This document shows, piece after piece, positions 46,184-56,309 of a stretch of DNA of 64,000 bases. Origin of the DNA: an uncultured bacterium. GTDB taxonomy: Bacteria > Bacillota > Clostridia > Lachnospirales > Lachnospiraceae. The DNA is taken from NCBI GenBank assembly GCA_947243845.1, contig CAMXIF010000013.1:21109-85108 (forward strand), in the 5' to 3' direction. The notes beneath the pieces are model-generated. The model saw only the letters and a list, made by a program, of their open reading frames with translations, ran no database searches and had not been told where the DNA came from. Position 1 is the first letter of the stretch, and every line of letters begins with the position of its first letter. A program made the translations under genes and the position numbers.

Positions 46184-47614
46184 TTAATACGCTCTGCCCC
46201 AGTAGACCATCTTCTTCGCAGGCTTTCCGCAGCATACACAGACATCGCTGATATTTTCCTGTTCGAAAGGAATACAGCGGCTTGTGACTGCCAGTTCTTC
46301 CTTAATCTTCTCCTCACAGCTCTGCTCGCCGCACCACATAGCCTTCACAAAACCGGTCTCCTCCGTAAACAGTCTACGGAATTCATCCATATCTTTAGCC
46401 ACAAAAGTATGTTTCTCTCTGTGTGCCCGCGCACGTTCCAGCATTTCTTTCTGCATCTTATCAAGGATTTCCCCTGCTTTTGCTTCAATCTCATCCAGGG
46501 AAACTTCAATCTTCTCCCTTGTATCACGGCGGCAGATCACACACTTACCAGCCTCGATATCCTTAGGACCAATCTCCACACGGATCGGGATACCACGCAT
46601 CTCCTGTTCGGAGAATTTCCAACCGGGACTCTTATCCGTATCATCCACCTTCACACGGAAACCACCCAGACGGTCTTTCAGTTCGTATGCTTTATCCAGT
46701 ACGCCTTCTTTCTTCTGCTGGATGGGAATGATCATGATCTGGGTAGGCGCAATCTTAGGCGGCAGCACGAGACCGGAATTATCACCGTGTACCATAATGA
46801 CAGCACCGATCAGGCGGGTAGTCGTTCCCCAGGAAGTCTGGTGCACATATTTTAAAGTATTGTCCTTATCCGTAAACTGCACACCGAATGCCTTCGCAAA
46901 ACCATCTCCGAAATTGTGGCTCGTACCGGACTGTAATGCCTTACCGTCATGCATAAGCGCCTCGATCGCATACGTTGCCACGGCGCCGGCAAATTTCTCC
47001 TTGTCCGTCTTGCGTCCCTTCACCACAGGAATCGCCAGTACTTCCTCACAGAAATCAGCATAAAGGTTCAACATCTGAAGCGTTCTCTCCTCCGCTTCCT
47101 CCGCAGTGGCATGGGCCGTATGCCCCTCCTGCCATAAGAACTCCCTGCTGCGCAAAAAAGGTCTTGTCTCCTTCTCCCAGCGTACCACAGAACACCACTG
47201 ATTACACACCTGCGGCAGGTCCCGGTAGGACTGTATCGTATTCTTATAATAATCGCAGAAAAGTGTTTCCGAAGTCGGTCTGACACACAGCCTTTCCTGC
47301 AAAGGCTGCAGACCGCCATGCGTCACCCACGCCACTTCCGGCGCAAATCCTTCCACATGGTCTTTCTCTTTATTTAACAGACTCTCCGGAATAAACATGG
47401 GCAGATATACATTCTCCACCCCGGTCTCCTTAAACCGATCATCCATCTGCTTCTGAATCAACTCCCAAATAGCATAACCGGCCGGACGCAGCACCATACA
47501 TCCCTTAATACTGGTATAGTCCAGAAGCTGCGCCTTCTTTACTACATCTGTATACCACTGCGCAAAATCCTCCTCCATCGCTGTAATCGCTTCCACTAAT
47601 TTTTTGTCTGCCAT
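46184..47614 (-). CDS. proS: prolyl-tRNA synthetase (short, eukaryote/archaeal-like form)
   Basis: 476 residues from the ATG at 47614 (GGAGAGAG upstream). Class II motifs are visible: LRPTSET-type motif ([13 protein letters not shown]), motif 2 ([28 protein letters not shown]) and motif 3-like [16 protein letters not shown]. There is no bacterial editing insertion, as expected for the short ProS type 3, and a C-terminal zinc-binding domain with [16 protein letters not shown] ends the protein. It charges tRNA-Pro. A T-box leader controls it. Confidence 0.96.
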   Translation of the reverse strand: MADKKLVEAITAMEEDFAQWYTDVVKKAQLLDYTSIKGCMVLRPAGYAIWELIQKQMDDRFKETGVENVYLPMFIPESLLNKEKDHVEGFAPEVAWVTHGGLQPLQERLCVRPTSETLFCDYYKNTIQSYRDLPQVCNQWCSVVRWEKETRPFLRSREFLWQEGHTAHATAEEAEERTLQMLNLYADFCEEVLAIPVVKGRKTDKEKFAGAVATYAIEALMHDGKALQSGTSHNFGDGFAKAFGVQFTDKDNTLKYVHQTSWGTTTRLIGAVIMVHGDNSGLVLPPKIAPTQIMIIPIQQKKEGVLDKAYELKDRLGGFRVKVDDTDKSPGWKFSEQEMRGIPIRVEIGPKDIEAGKCVICRRDTREKIEVSLDEIEAKAGEILDKMQKEMLERARAHREKHTFVAKDMDEFRRLFTEETGFVKAMWCGEQSCEEKIKEELAVTSRCIPFEQENISDVCVCCGKPAKKMVYWGRAY

Positions 47615-47638
47615 TTTCTCTCTCCTTCCCATAACATT

Positions 47639-47899
47639 AAAAAGCGCCCAGATCTCATCCCCTAAGGGACCGAAATCTCGGCGGTACCACCCTAATTAGC
47701 GCATAAGCGCTCTCTTCTCCTACCGTTATCGCCGGTGCTACGCTGTGTTTATCGCACAGGACTCCGAGGCCGGTTCCGAATGGCTCCCGTAAGAATCTTC
47801 CACCGCTGATTCTCTCTCTGTCACCTTCCCCATTCGTACTATTCTCATCTTCGCCACGTCTGCTATATATCCATACAGCTATATTGCGCTGTTTTCTTG
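47639..47899 (-). promoter_or_regulatory. T-box riboswitch of proS, specifier CCG
   Basis: The leader runs on the minus strand from about 47899. The T-box core AGGGTGGTACCGCC is at 47680-47693. In stem I, AGTA lies directly before ACGAATGG-type stem bases and GAA directly after the opposing strand; the following triplet CCG (47771-47773) is a proline codon, fitting the specifier. The terminator is CGCCGAGATTTCGGTCCC paired with GGGGATGAGATCTGGGCG plus TTTTT at 47639-47643. Uncharged tRNA-Pro should stabilise the antiterminator. Confidence 0.93.
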
Positions 47900-47905
47900 C
47901 GTTAT

Positions 47906-47934
47906 ATTCTAAGTGCGGAAATAGATTTTGTCAA
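47906..47934 (-). promoter_or_regulatory. promoter of the T-box-proS transcript
   Basis: TTGACA (47929-47934), 17 bases, TAGAAT (47906-47911) on the minus strand. Confidence 0.8.
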
Positions 47935-47957
47935 CTGCTATTTATACGAAATCTCCC

Positions 47958-49541
47958 TCAAGCCTCCTCTTTCCTGCACAAATATTCTCCAATCCCCATC
48001 AGTATGAACATAAATGGCGTGCAGCATACCTGCTGGTAACAAAAAAAGTTGTAGGCCATATAAGAAACCGCAGCAGCCGCAATCCCTGTCAGAAAAACAT
48101 TCCTGCATTCTGCCCTCAAAAACCGCTTTACAGCCGTCACAAAAATTCCCGCATAAGATATAAATCCCACAATCCCGCCATTGATAAGCATATTCAGCCA
48201 TTCGTTGTGGGCATTTGTGAGTACCTTCTGCCCCCAGTACAGTTCTATTTCCTCCCTATGATATACCGCCACATAACTGCTCAGACAGTCCGGCCCTATC
48301 CCCATCAACTTATGCGGAAGGCTTTCTTCCCGGAAAACCCTGACCGCAAAACTCCAGATACGCCCCCGGCCATTACCCCAGGACTCGTTCCAGGTAAAAT
48401 AGGACACGGAGGACAGTCTCTGTGATATCTCTTCCGGCAGGAGCCCACCCGTCTGCAAAATGATAAGCCCCACAATCCCTGCAAACACTACACCAACACC
48501 TGCAAGCACTACCCAGCGCACCCGCAGCATCGTCTTCACCGGATAGGCTTTATCCTGCCGCCTCCATAATATTACATACAGCGCCAGACAAACTGCTAAA
48601 AATACCCAGGTCAGTGCAGAATCTAAGACCAGACTGGTCAGGAAATCATATTTCAGTTCCGGATTCGGATCAATCCGCATCAGAAAAGACATTACCTTAC
48701 CCGAAAGGAAGAACAGAATGCAGACCGCCACAAACCGGCGCAGACTCTCTCTTTTTTTCACACATATCCAAAAGAACACCAGCATAAAACCGGCCAGCGC
48801 AAAGTAAGCGCTGTCACTGTTTTGTGTCACCAGAGTACAAAATCCTGCGGCTATATAGATACCGCTTACAATCTTCCAAATTCGACTTTCTGTATACAGA
48901 AAGACTCCAATCCCCACAGGCAAAACCACGATCAGATAACTTGCGTACCAGGTGGCCTGTCCCACCGTGGAAAGAAACTGCGCCATCTGACTGTCTGTCA
49001 ATCCGTGATAAAACCCAATGGGATCTATTCCAAGCCTGTGCACACTTCCCAACAAAAACACGATTGCTGACACCCCGCACAGGATTGTCAGCACAGGACG
49101 ATAATGTTTCCCAAAACGGGAGAGAAATAAATACAACAATACAAAACTAACCTGAGAAAACAGTCCCATATTCCAGCCAAATGCACCCCAGAGCGCATCT
49201 TTATAAAATCCGCCCAAAGCAGCGGCCAGTGTGGTTGAAAGAAGATACGCCAGCACAAAACCATCCGTAATTGAAAGCTGCCATCTGTGCTTTCCCAAAA
49301 TCCAGAAAACCCCATACAGAATCGCCAGCATTAATAAAGGCACAAACCCCAGCCGAAGAATATTCCTATAGATCTCAAACTTGGCATTTCCGATCTGGTC
49401 ATACCCTTCCTTCGCATATAACGGCACTGCGATACACACCACTGCCGTCACCACCGCCAGCAGATATTCCAATAACTGTCCTGTAATCTCCAAACCGGCG
49501 CCCTGTCCGCCATCTTTTATTTTATGCAGCTTATTACTCAT
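47958..49541 (-). CDS. O-antigen ligase/polymerase-like membrane protein
   Basis: 527 residues with about 12 predicted membrane helices. The large C-terminal external loop carries GNGRGRIWSFAVRVF and TNAHNEWLNMLINGG, the pattern of the Wzy_C/O-antigen-ligase family, which joins lipid-linked glycans. It overlaps the upstream paralogue by four bases (ATGA). In a Gram-positive cell it would act on cell-surface glycans; the glycan here is unknown. Its stop lies about 20 bases past the -35 of the proS promoter. Confidence 0.82.
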   Translation of the reverse strand: MSNKLHKIKDGGQGAGLEITGQLLEYLLAVVTAVVCIAVPLYAKEGYDQIGNAKFEIYRNILRLGFVPLLMLAILYGVFWILGKHRWQLSITDGFVLAYLLSTTLAAALGGFYKDALWGAFGWNMGLFSQVSFVLLYLFLSRFGKHYRPVLTILCGVSAIVFLLGSVHRLGIDPIGFYHGLTDSQMAQFLSTVGQATWYASYLIVVLPVGIGVFLYTESRIWKIVSGIYIAAGFCTLVTQNSDSAYFALAGFMLVFFWICVKKRESLRRFVAVCILFFLSGKVMSFLMRIDPNPELKYDFLTSLVLDSALTWVFLAVCLALYVILWRRQDKAYPVKTMLRVRWVVLAGVGVVFAGIVGLIILQTGGLLPEEISQRLSSVSYFTWNESWGNGRGRIWSFAVRVFREESLPHKLMGIGPDCLSSYVAVYHREEIELYWGQKVLTNAHNEWLNMLINGGIVGFISYAGIFVTAVKRFLRAECRNVFLTGIAAAAVSYMAYNFFCYQQVCCTPFMFILMGIGEYLCRKEEA

Positions 49542-51151
49542 GCCATCTCCCCGTTCTCGCGCAGAAGCCCCTCTCCCATTCCAAGCAGCATAAAGAAATA
49601 GGGCGTATTTAATACCTGCTGAAAACTTACCATATTATGTACCGTATAAGCCAGAAGACAGATCGCACACACATAGAAAAGCGGCTGCCTGCCAGCTTTT
49701 TTATTATACCGCACCAGGGCGCTTCCTACAAACCCTACATAACACAAAACCCCCAGCGCTCCCGTATTCAGCAGGATGGAAAGAGTCTCGTTGTGAGCAT
49801 TCGTCAATCTTTCATCTCCGAACTTCCTGACAAGCTGCTCCGCAAGCGGCGGCACTTCATAGAGGTAAGCCGCAAAACAATCCGGCCCCACGCCCACAAT
49901 CTTGTGTACAGTATCTAATCCCCGATAGGCCTCTATACTGCAGTTCCAAGCTGTGCCCCGGCCGTTGCCCCAGTCATCACGAAACCACCTTATCTGACCA
50001 TCGGCCTCATATAACCTCCCGCTGACTTTGATTATTCCACACAAGATGATACAGCAAATTGATATCACAGTCAGAACATAAAGCCGTCTTTTCCCACCAT
50101 CCGTCAAGCCTTTCTTCCACACCCTAAGCGCTGCATATGCCACCAATAAGATACCCAACAGCCACAAGGTAACATTGGAGTCCGTCAGCCTTTCCATCAC
50201 CAAGGGGCTGCCCCCATTTACATCACTCCCGTAATTCATATTGAACCCAGGAAGATAGCGCAGAATCCGCCCCAACTGGCATCCTGCCGCAAACAGCATA
50301 CCTAATTCCATCCACCGATAAAGACGCTGTATATTATGCAGGGAAAACAACAAAAGCGCCACAAATACCACCCCAAACACCAAATAAGCGCTCTCGCTTC
50401 CCTGCACCACCCCGGCCAGCACCGCCACAATACTGTAAAGACCTGCCGCCGCACGCTGCCATCTCTTTTCACTGCACCAATAAAGGGTTATCCCAATGGG
50501 CGCCGTCACCGACCAGTATCCGCAGAACCAGTTGATATTTCCCAGCGTGGAGATAAACACCGGTGTCTGCCCTTCCATAACAATAGGATAGATAGAATAG
50601 CGGTTCAAAATCCCCAGAATAAACACCCCGGCGGCGGCAGAAATCCAGACCGTCAGCCAGCCAATGCGACACACAAAATACCGGGAAAAGAAAAAATACA
50701 AAAGCACCAGTATCATCTGCATCACTGTCCCCATATACCAGCCTTCCGCACCCCAGAATGCTTCTTCTTTATAAGAAGAGCCAAGATAGGACAGCATCAC
50801 GGCCACAAAGTACCCATAGGCAAACCAGTCCGTCACAGACATCTTATGGTAATATTCTGTGAAAAGTCCCGGCTGCCGGATTACAGTGCTCAAAACGACA
50901 GCAAGCATTACTGCCATGACAACCAGCGTCACGTTCCGGAAGAAAATATACTTCGCTTCACCGATCCGCAGATACCCGCCCGGCGCATAGTAGGGGTAGA
51001 CCACTGCCATTACGATAAAGTATAACGACAGGATGGCCTGTCCGATTTTGCGGCTAAAGATTTGGCCACTGTTATTCAGCTGTTGAATATACCTTTTTGT
51101 GTACACAGTAAACGGATGCAGTCCTCTCTTGATTTCAAATACTACTTTCAC
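49538..51151 (-). CDS. O-antigen ligase/polymerase-like membrane protein, paralogue
   Basis: 537 residues, same topology as the downstream paralogue, with GNGRGTAWNCSIEAY and TNAHNETLSILLNTGALG in the corresponding loop. Shared motifs and the four-base overlap imply tandem duplication followed by divergence. No glycosyltransferase gene is adjacent. A 202-base gap upstream (51152-51353) shows no gene or clear signal. Confidence 0.82.
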   Translation of the reverse strand: MKVVFEIKRGLHPFTVYTKRYIQQLNNSGQIFSRKIGQAILSLYFIVMAVVYPYYAPGGYLRIGEAKYIFFRNVTLVVMAVMLAVVLSTVIRQPGLFTEYYHKMSVTDWFAYGYFVAVMLSYLGSSYKEEAFWGAEGWYMGTVMQMILVLLYFFFSRYFVCRIGWLTVWISAAAGVFILGILNRYSIYPIVMEGQTPVFISTLGNINWFCGYWSVTAPIGITLYWCSEKRWQRAAAGLYSIVAVLAGVVQGSESAYLVFGVVFVALLLFSLHNIQRLYRWMELGMLFAAGCQLGRILRYLPGFNMNYGSDVNGGSPLVMERLTDSNVTLWLLGILLVAYAALRVWKKGLTDGGKRRLYVLTVISICCIILCGIIKVSGRLYEADGQIRWFRDDWGNGRGTAWNCSIEAYRGLDTVHKIVGVGPDCFAAYLYEVPPLAEQLVRKFGDERLTNAHNETLSILLNTGALGVLCYVGFVGSALVRYNKKAGRQPLFYVCAICLLAYTVHNMVSFQQVLNTPYFFMLLGMGEGLLRENGEMA

Positions 51152-51353
51152 TAACTCATCACCATTCGTATATAATATGGATTTATCTCAAGAACGTGGT
51201 TAATATAGCGAATTAATAAGCACTCCCTCACCCGCATTCATTTTGTTATCGGTAAGTACCTGTATCATTATTAAATACCTCCACAAGTATGTTTTATCCA
51301 CTGCATAATACTAAATTATATATGAAATACTCAACTACCACAATCACCAAATA

Positions 51354-52406
51354 CTATAACTCCTCCGCCCCCTTCATAATCTCACAGATCACAATCAACG
51401 AGAGCGGCCCCTTGATGATACCGCCTACCCCAAACAGTTTAACACCCGCATAAATAGCCAAAAGCATATAGATCGGCGCTACACCGACTCTTTTTCCGAT
51501 CAGCTTAGGTTCCAGCATTTCCCTCGTCAGGATACAGGCGCCATACAGAACCAGACAGACTGCCATCTGCACATACCGTCCGTTAAACAGCTGCCATATG
51601 GATAACGGCACCAACACAATTCCAGTGCCGATAAACGGCAGCATATCCAACACCCCGGCCAAGATACCCAGAAAAATACCGCCGCTAATCCCAGCCACAC
51701 TCAAAATCACGCTGCACAGCAGACTGATGATCAGAAGTATCACGCCCTGCGCCTTCATAAAGGTAATGATATAGGAGAGCACACCTTCCATAACAGTCCA
51801 GATAAATCTTAAATCCTTTTCTGATTTAATCCATTCCACCATCTTCGCATAATCTTTTTCCAACAAAAAAACCGCGATACAGGTTATTGCTAAAAACCCT
51901 ACAGCAGAAAATATTCCTTTAAAACAGTTGTATGAAGAGGACAGAATCTGCGGTACCACCTGTATCTGCACATTTTCCATGATAACCGTTAACTGCTCAA
52001 TGATATAGCCCTCAATCTCTTCTCCGTCCCAGCCAAATTTTCCATCCATCTGGCAACAGCACTGATGAAAAAAGACTTGAGCCTGCGCACCCACTTTATC
52101 ACAGATACTCGGCAGATTCTGCAGCTGTTTTGCTGCCAGTACCATAACTGCCCAGAGCACACTGCACACCAGAAGTAAAAGCGGCAGAACAATGCCCACC
52201 GCCAGAAATTTTTTGCGGATCGGAATCTTTCTCTGTATCCTTTCCAACAACGGATACAATAAGGTGATTAACACAAAAGCTGTCAAAAAGGGGGCCGCCA
52301 GCGTAAAAAGATATCGAAAAAAGACATAGACAAGGGCTGACACAACACATGCCTTTATGACTCTGTTATTCCATAATTTTTCTATTTGCTGGCCGCTGTT
52401 CCACAT
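51354..52406 (-). CDS. AI-2E/YtvI-family membrane protein
   Basis: 350 residues from the ATG at 52406 (GGTGGTGA seven bases upstream); the longer frame to 52532 lacks a site and holds a charged, unlike segment. Around eight membrane helices, with the family motif DMLPFIGTGIVLVPLSIW near 260-280. The family includes YtvI, a sporulation membrane protein, and transporters of unclear substrate. It is the last gene after the pseudouridine synthase on the same strand. Confidence 0.83.
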   Translation of the reverse strand: MWNSGQQIEKLWNNRVIKACVVSALVYVFFRYLFTLAAPFLTAFVLITLLYPLLERIQRKIPIRKKFLAVGIVLPLLLLVCSVLWAVMVLAAKQLQNLPSICDKVGAQAQVFFHQCCCQMDGKFGWDGEEIEGYIIEQLTVIMENVQIQVVPQILSSSYNCFKGIFSAVGFLAITCIAVFLLEKDYAKMVEWIKSEKDLRFIWTVMEGVLSYIITFMKAQGVILLIISLLCSVILSVAGISGGIFLGILAGVLDMLPFIGTGIVLVPLSIWQLFNGRYVQMAVCLVLYGACILTREMLEPKLIGKRVGVAPIYMLLAIYAGVKLFGVGGIIKGPLSLIVICEIMKGAEEL

Positions 52407-52544
52407 GATTTGTTCACCACCATATTTCAATATAAAAAGAAGCAGAAGTTTAACCTCTGCCTCTTTAACTGACACTGCTTTTATTATCTTTATTTTCACT
52501 GATCTTATACCTGATTGTTGTACTGACTCCAATGAATCATTCTG

Positions 52545-53348
52545 TCAATTTTGCCCTTCTGATTCAGCAGCTGTCTGCAAATCCTCCCTTATGTCCGTCT
52601 CTATTGCCTGTCTGAACCCGGCAAAACTCTTCCCTTCCGGCATAATCGCAAACACCTTTTTCTCTTTGGTTAACGGATGATAAAATACCAGTCTGCTCGC
52701 ACACAGTGAGGTTTCTCTGACTCCCATCTGCTCCGAAAGTCTGACTATCTCTTCCTTGGCATATTTGCGATCTCCCAGAAGACTTAAGCCTGCATTTGCC
52801 ATCTGTACCCGTATCTGGTGATGACGCCCCGTCTGTAAACGAATTCTTACAAGCGCAGTCTGATATCTCCTGCCTTCTGAAATTTCCGTTTCTTTATACT
52901 GTATCACTCTAAACCGCAGGCGGGCTTCTTTTGCCCCCTTAATCTCTTTTGGTACAACTTTGGATAGATTGGTTCTGCCGTCTTTTACCAGATAATCCAA
53001 CAATTCTCCCTGCTCCGGAATCACCTGTCCACAGACAACGGCATAGTAATCTTTCTCCATCCGCTCCTCTGTGATCTGCCGGCTTAACCCCGCCGCCGCG
53101 ACTTTGTTTCGGGCAAAGACCAGAATACCTTCCACCGGCTGATCCAAACGGTGAACCACACCCACATACGGCATCTGCCCGGCCGGACCCTGCTCCTTTT
53201 GCAGATAATCCCTTTCCTCCTTCGCCAGATACACCGTCATCTCACTGACCATATCCCGTTGCCCCACCCTAGCCGTCTGGGTAGCAATGCCGGCGGGTTT
53301 ATGACAGACTATTATATCTTTATCTTCATATAAGATACGTGACTTCAT
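52545..53348 (-). CDS. RluA-family RNA pseudouridine synthase
   Basis: 267 residues. The catalytic loop is VHRLDQPVEGILVFAR, in which Asp is the nucleophile; GRHHQIRVQMA and GDRKYA are family motifs. HKPAGIATQT is near the N-terminus. There is no S4 domain. The common TSG after the aspartate is PVEG, as in a subgroup of clostridial relatives. It modifies an unknown uridine in rRNA or tRNA. It follows the response regulator gene by 26 bases. Confidence 0.9.
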   Translation of the reverse strand: MKSRILYEDKDIIVCHKPAGIATQTARVGQRDMVSEMTVYLAKEERDYLQKEQGPAGQMPYVGVVHRLDQPVEGILVFARNKVAAAGLSRQITEERMEKDYYAVVCGQVIPEQGELLDYLVKDGRTNLSKVVPKEIKGAKEARLRFRVIQYKETEISEGRRYQTALVRIRLQTGRHHQIRVQMANAGLSLLGDRKYAKEEIVRLSEQMGVRETSLCASRLVFYHPLTKEKKVFAIMPEGKSFAGFRQAIETDIREDLQTAAESEGQN

Positions 53349-53374
53349 AGCGATATCCTCTGATTCTGCCCTTG

Positions 53375-54064
53375 TTAGATTTTAAACCTGTATCCGATTC
53401 CCCAGATGGTCTCGATATACTGCGGCTTGGCAGTATCAAACTCTATCTTTTCCCGAATTTTCTTAATGTGTACGGTAACTGTCGCAATATCACCGATGGA
53501 ATCCATATCCCAGATTTCCCGGAACAATTCTTCCTTGGAGTATACATGGTTGGGATTTTCCGCAAGAAAAGTCAGCAGGTCAAACTCTTTTGTTGTAAAT
53601 ATCCGTTCTTCCCCGTCCACATAGACTCTCCTGGCCGTCTTATCTATCTTAAGTCCCCTAATCTCTATGATATCATTAACTTTCTGGTTGCTGCCCACCA
53701 GTCTATCATAACGGGCCATATGTGCCTTCACCCTGGCCACCAACTCAGAGGGGCTGAATGGTTTCGTCATATAATCGTCCGCTCCCAGACCGAGTCCCCT
53801 GATCTTGTCAATATCATCCTTCTTGGCGGATACCATGATGATCGGTATATTCTTTTCCTCCCGGATTTTTTTACAGACTTCAAAACCATCCATGCCCGGC
53901 AGCATAAGATCTAAGATTACAAGATCGAAATTGCCCGCCAGCGCAGTCTCCAGTCCCTTATCCCCTTTGTTTTCGATAGTCACTTCAAAATCACTCAGTT
54001 CCAGATAATCCTTTTCCAAGTCTGCGATTGCCTCTTCATCTTCTACGATCAAAATCTTACTCAT
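53375..54064 (-). CDS. OmpR-family response regulator
   Basis: 229 residues: receiver with VEDEEAI, Asp in LVILDLMLPGMDG, Lys in YMTKPFSPSEL; winged helix with FTTKEFDLLTFLAENPNHVYS and VTVHIKKIREKIE; end YIETIWGIGYRFKI. Unusually the kinase gene comes first here and the regulator second, with 60 bases between. The pair is divergent from the perR group. Confidence 0.95.
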   Translation of the reverse strand: MSKILIVEDEEAIADLEKDYLELSDFEVTIENKGDKGLETALAGNFDLVILDLMLPGMDGFEVCKKIREEKNIPIIMVSAKKDDIDKIRGLGLGADDYMTKPFSPSELVARVKAHMARYDRLVGSNQKVNDIIEIRGLKIDKTARRVYVDGEERIFTTKEFDLLTFLAENPNHVYSKEELFREIWDMDSIGDIATVTVHIKKIREKIEFDTAKPQYIETIWGIGYRFKI

Positions 54065-54124
54065 AATATCCTGTCCTTTCTGTCCCTCAGTTTATATAAT
54101 TACTTCCACATTCTCAAATCAACG

Positions 54125-55603
54125 CTATTCCTTTGGCTCCGTCTGGTATTTGCGTATCACGAAGTGCATGCAGGTACCTTCACCTTCCTTACTGGTAGCC
54201 CAGATATAACCGCCATGGTCTTCTATGATCTTCTTTACAATAGACAAGCCTATGCCACTGCCGCCTTTCGAAGAATTGCGGGAAGCGTCCGTCCGGTAGA
54301 ACCGTTCAAAGATATTGGGCAGATCCTTGGCCGCAATCCCCTTGCCGTTATCCTCAATCTCCACACGGATAGAATCGACTTCGTCCAGAATCCGGATGTC
54401 TATAATGCCCTTTTCCTTATCCGAATATTTTACACTGTTGCCAATAATATTATTAATTACGCGCTTAAGCTGCTCCGGATCGGCTATGATCTGCGTGGAA
54501 GGCTCCACCAGATCCTCATAATTCAACTGAATATTCTTGGACTCAAGATCAAGCCCCACCTCTTCCACACAATCTCCGAAATAATCTGCCACATTGATGC
54601 GGCGGAAACTATAAGGAATCCGGTTGTTGTCAATCCCGGAGTAGGTGGTCAGTTCGTTGATCAGCCGATCCATGTCATTGGCCTTGTTATAGATGGTCTT
54701 AATGTATTTATCCATCTTCTCCGGCGTATCGGCTACCCCGTCCATAATCCCTTCCACATACCCCTTGACGGCCGTAATCGGCGTCTTTAAATCGTGGGAA
54801 ATATTACTGATCAGTTCTCTGTTTTTCTTTTCATGTTCAAATTTCTCATCCAGGGATTCCTTCAACCGCAGCCTCATGTCCTCATAATTGCGGTAAAGTT
54901 CTCCGATTTCTCCCCGCCCCTCGGTCGTCAGCATGTATTCCAGATTACCCTCAGCAATATTCTGCATCGCTGTGTTGAGTTGGTTGATCGGTGTGAAGAT
55001 GCCCTTTTGAATCCACTGGGTTAATATGATACTGGTGAAGATCAGCACCAGTATAAAGGCGATGATCATATTGCGCAGCATCTTTTTGGAAAGGAGCGAA
55101 TTGATACTCGTTACAATAAAAAAACTTCCCTCATCCCCGTCCGAGAAGCTGAAATCCACTCCCTTGACCAGTTTCTTCATATCATTATAATAAAATCCGG
55201 TCTCCTCGTCAGGTATTTCATTACCGTATTCCGGCAGCATGTCAAATATTTTTTTTGCAGCATTGTTATTGCCGGTATAGTAGATCTGACTGCCCTTTCT
55301 GACTATGATATAAGAAGACTTATCCCTTAAATCCTCCGTAAGCTGATCGAGATATTCTTTATTCTCCAGCTTCACAGAGTCTTCCACAATCTGCTGTTTC
55401 ACTTCTTCCAGCACTTCTTCCGTAATGCGGCTGTAATTCTCTATCGTATAAATAAAAGAAGCATTGTTTTTGTCTAAAATCCCAAACTTGGATTCAGCAT
55501 CCTCTATATGACTGCCGACCAGCAAAAACATAATACTCGTTAAAAGAAGCGGCAGCAATATAATAGAAATCGATGTGATCACAAGCCTCGTCTTGAATTT
55601 CAC
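54125..55603 (-). CDS. sensor histidine kinase
   Basis: 492 residues. Membrane helix near 8-28, external sensor of about 150 residues, second helix (about 178-200), HAMP (about 200-255), phosphoacceptor His in ISNISHDLKTPITAVKGY, N-box NIIGNSVKYSD, G1 EDNGKGIAAKDL and G2 GGSGIGLSIVKKI. A complete membrane kinase. The stimulus is unknown; no other target gene is linked apart from its regulator. Confidence 0.95.
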   Translation of the reverse strand: MKFKTRLVITSISIILLPLLLTSIMFLLVGSHIEDAESKFGILDKNNASFIYTIENYSRITEEVLEEVKQQIVEDSVKLENKEYLDQLTEDLRDKSSYIIVRKGSQIYYTGNNNAAKKIFDMLPEYGNEIPDEETGFYYNDMKKLVKGVDFSFSDGDEGSFFIVTSINSLLSKKMLRNMIIAFILVLIFTSIILTQWIQKGIFTPINQLNTAMQNIAEGNLEYMLTTEGRGEIGELYRNYEDMRLRLKESLDEKFEHEKKNRELISNISHDLKTPITAVKGYVEGIMDGVADTPEKMDKYIKTIYNKANDMDRLINELTTYSGIDNNRIPYSFRRINVADYFGDCVEEVGLDLESKNIQLNYEDLVEPSTQIIADPEQLKRVINNIIGNSVKYSDKEKGIIDIRILDEVDSIRVEIEDNGKGIAAKDLPNIFERFYRTDASRNSSKGGSGIGLSIVKKIIEDHGGYIWATSKEGEGTCMHFVIRKYQTEPKE

Positions 55604-55738
55604 GGTGATCTTCCTTTCTCTTTACGTGTACTGCGTCATTTCATATCTTAATATTTTTAATATACCACACTTTTCGCAGATAGAAATAAAACATCTCCGA
55701 TAATCTTATTAAAAATTTATAAATTCATAAAATTAAGA

Positions 55739-55774
55739 TTGACAAGCTTGTTTAATTTGTTATAATAATTTCAT
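55739..55774 (+). promoter_or_regulatory. perR promoter with PerR-box-like dyad
   Basis: Consensus TTGACA (55739-55744) and TATAAT (55761-55766) are 16 bases apart. Over the -10 lies TTATAAT-A-ATTTCAT (55760-55774), similar to the PerR consensus TTATAAT-N-ATTATAA: the first half is perfect, the second partly. Suggests peroxide-controlled autoregulation. Confidence 0.75.
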
Positions 55775-55813
55775 GAAATCAGTAATAATTCCTATTTTTA
55801 AGGAGGGTTTGCA

Positions 55814-56200
55814 ATGGCGTTGAAATACAGCCGCCAGCGGCAGGTCATTTATGACTTTCTGATGACTCGCAAAGATCATCCTACCGCCGAAACGGTCTAT
55901 CAGAACGTCAGGCAGGAATATCCTAACATCAGTCTCGGCACGGTTTACCGCAATCTGACGCTTTTGGCCGATATGGGAACAATACAGCGTCTGCGTGTGG
56001 GTGATGGTATCGATCATTTTGATGCGGATACCTCCGAACATTACCATTTTGTCTGTTCAGAATGTGGCGGTGTGACGGATCTTAAGATGGAGAGTATTGC
56101 AAAGATCCTGGAGACTGCCCGCAAAGATTTTGACGGCGAGATACAGGGACATGTCACATATTTCTATGGAATCTGTGACAAATGTACAAGACGGGCATAG
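55814..56200 (+). CDS. perR: Fur-family peroxide regulator PerR
   Basis: 128 residues. Winged helix YSRQRQVIYDFLMTRKDHPTAETVY and SLGTVYRNLTLLADMG; the metal-sensing stretch HFDADTSEHYHF; zinc sites CSECGG and CDKC near the end. The aspartate in FDADTS and the H-x-H pattern favour PerR over Fur. It senses peroxide by metal-catalysed oxidation of histidine and represses defence genes. Its targets follow directly: rubrerythrin and rubredoxin. AAGGAGGG precedes the ATG. Confidence 0.92.
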   Translation: MALKYSRQRQVIYDFLMTRKDHPTAETVYQNVRQEYPNISLGTVYRNLTLLADMGTIQRLRVGDGIDHFDADTSEHYHFVCSECGGVTDLKMESIAKILETARKDFDGEIQGHVTYFYGICDKCTRRA

Positions 56201-56247
56201 CTCGTTTACGAGATCCGCTTTGCGGCCTCGGATAAGCGGAAAACTTT
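56201..56247 (+). other. stem-loops between perR and rubrerythrin
   Basis: CTCGT-tt-ACGAG (56201-56212) starts right after the perR stop, then TCCGCTT pairs with AAGCGGA (56214-56240), followed by AAAACTTTT. These could attenuate read-through. No second promoter was recognised. Confidence 0.4.
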
Positions 56248-56309
56248 TAAAAACTAACAAATGAACCCATTCATTAAGGGTACAAATAAAAAGAAAAGGA
56301 GACTATATT

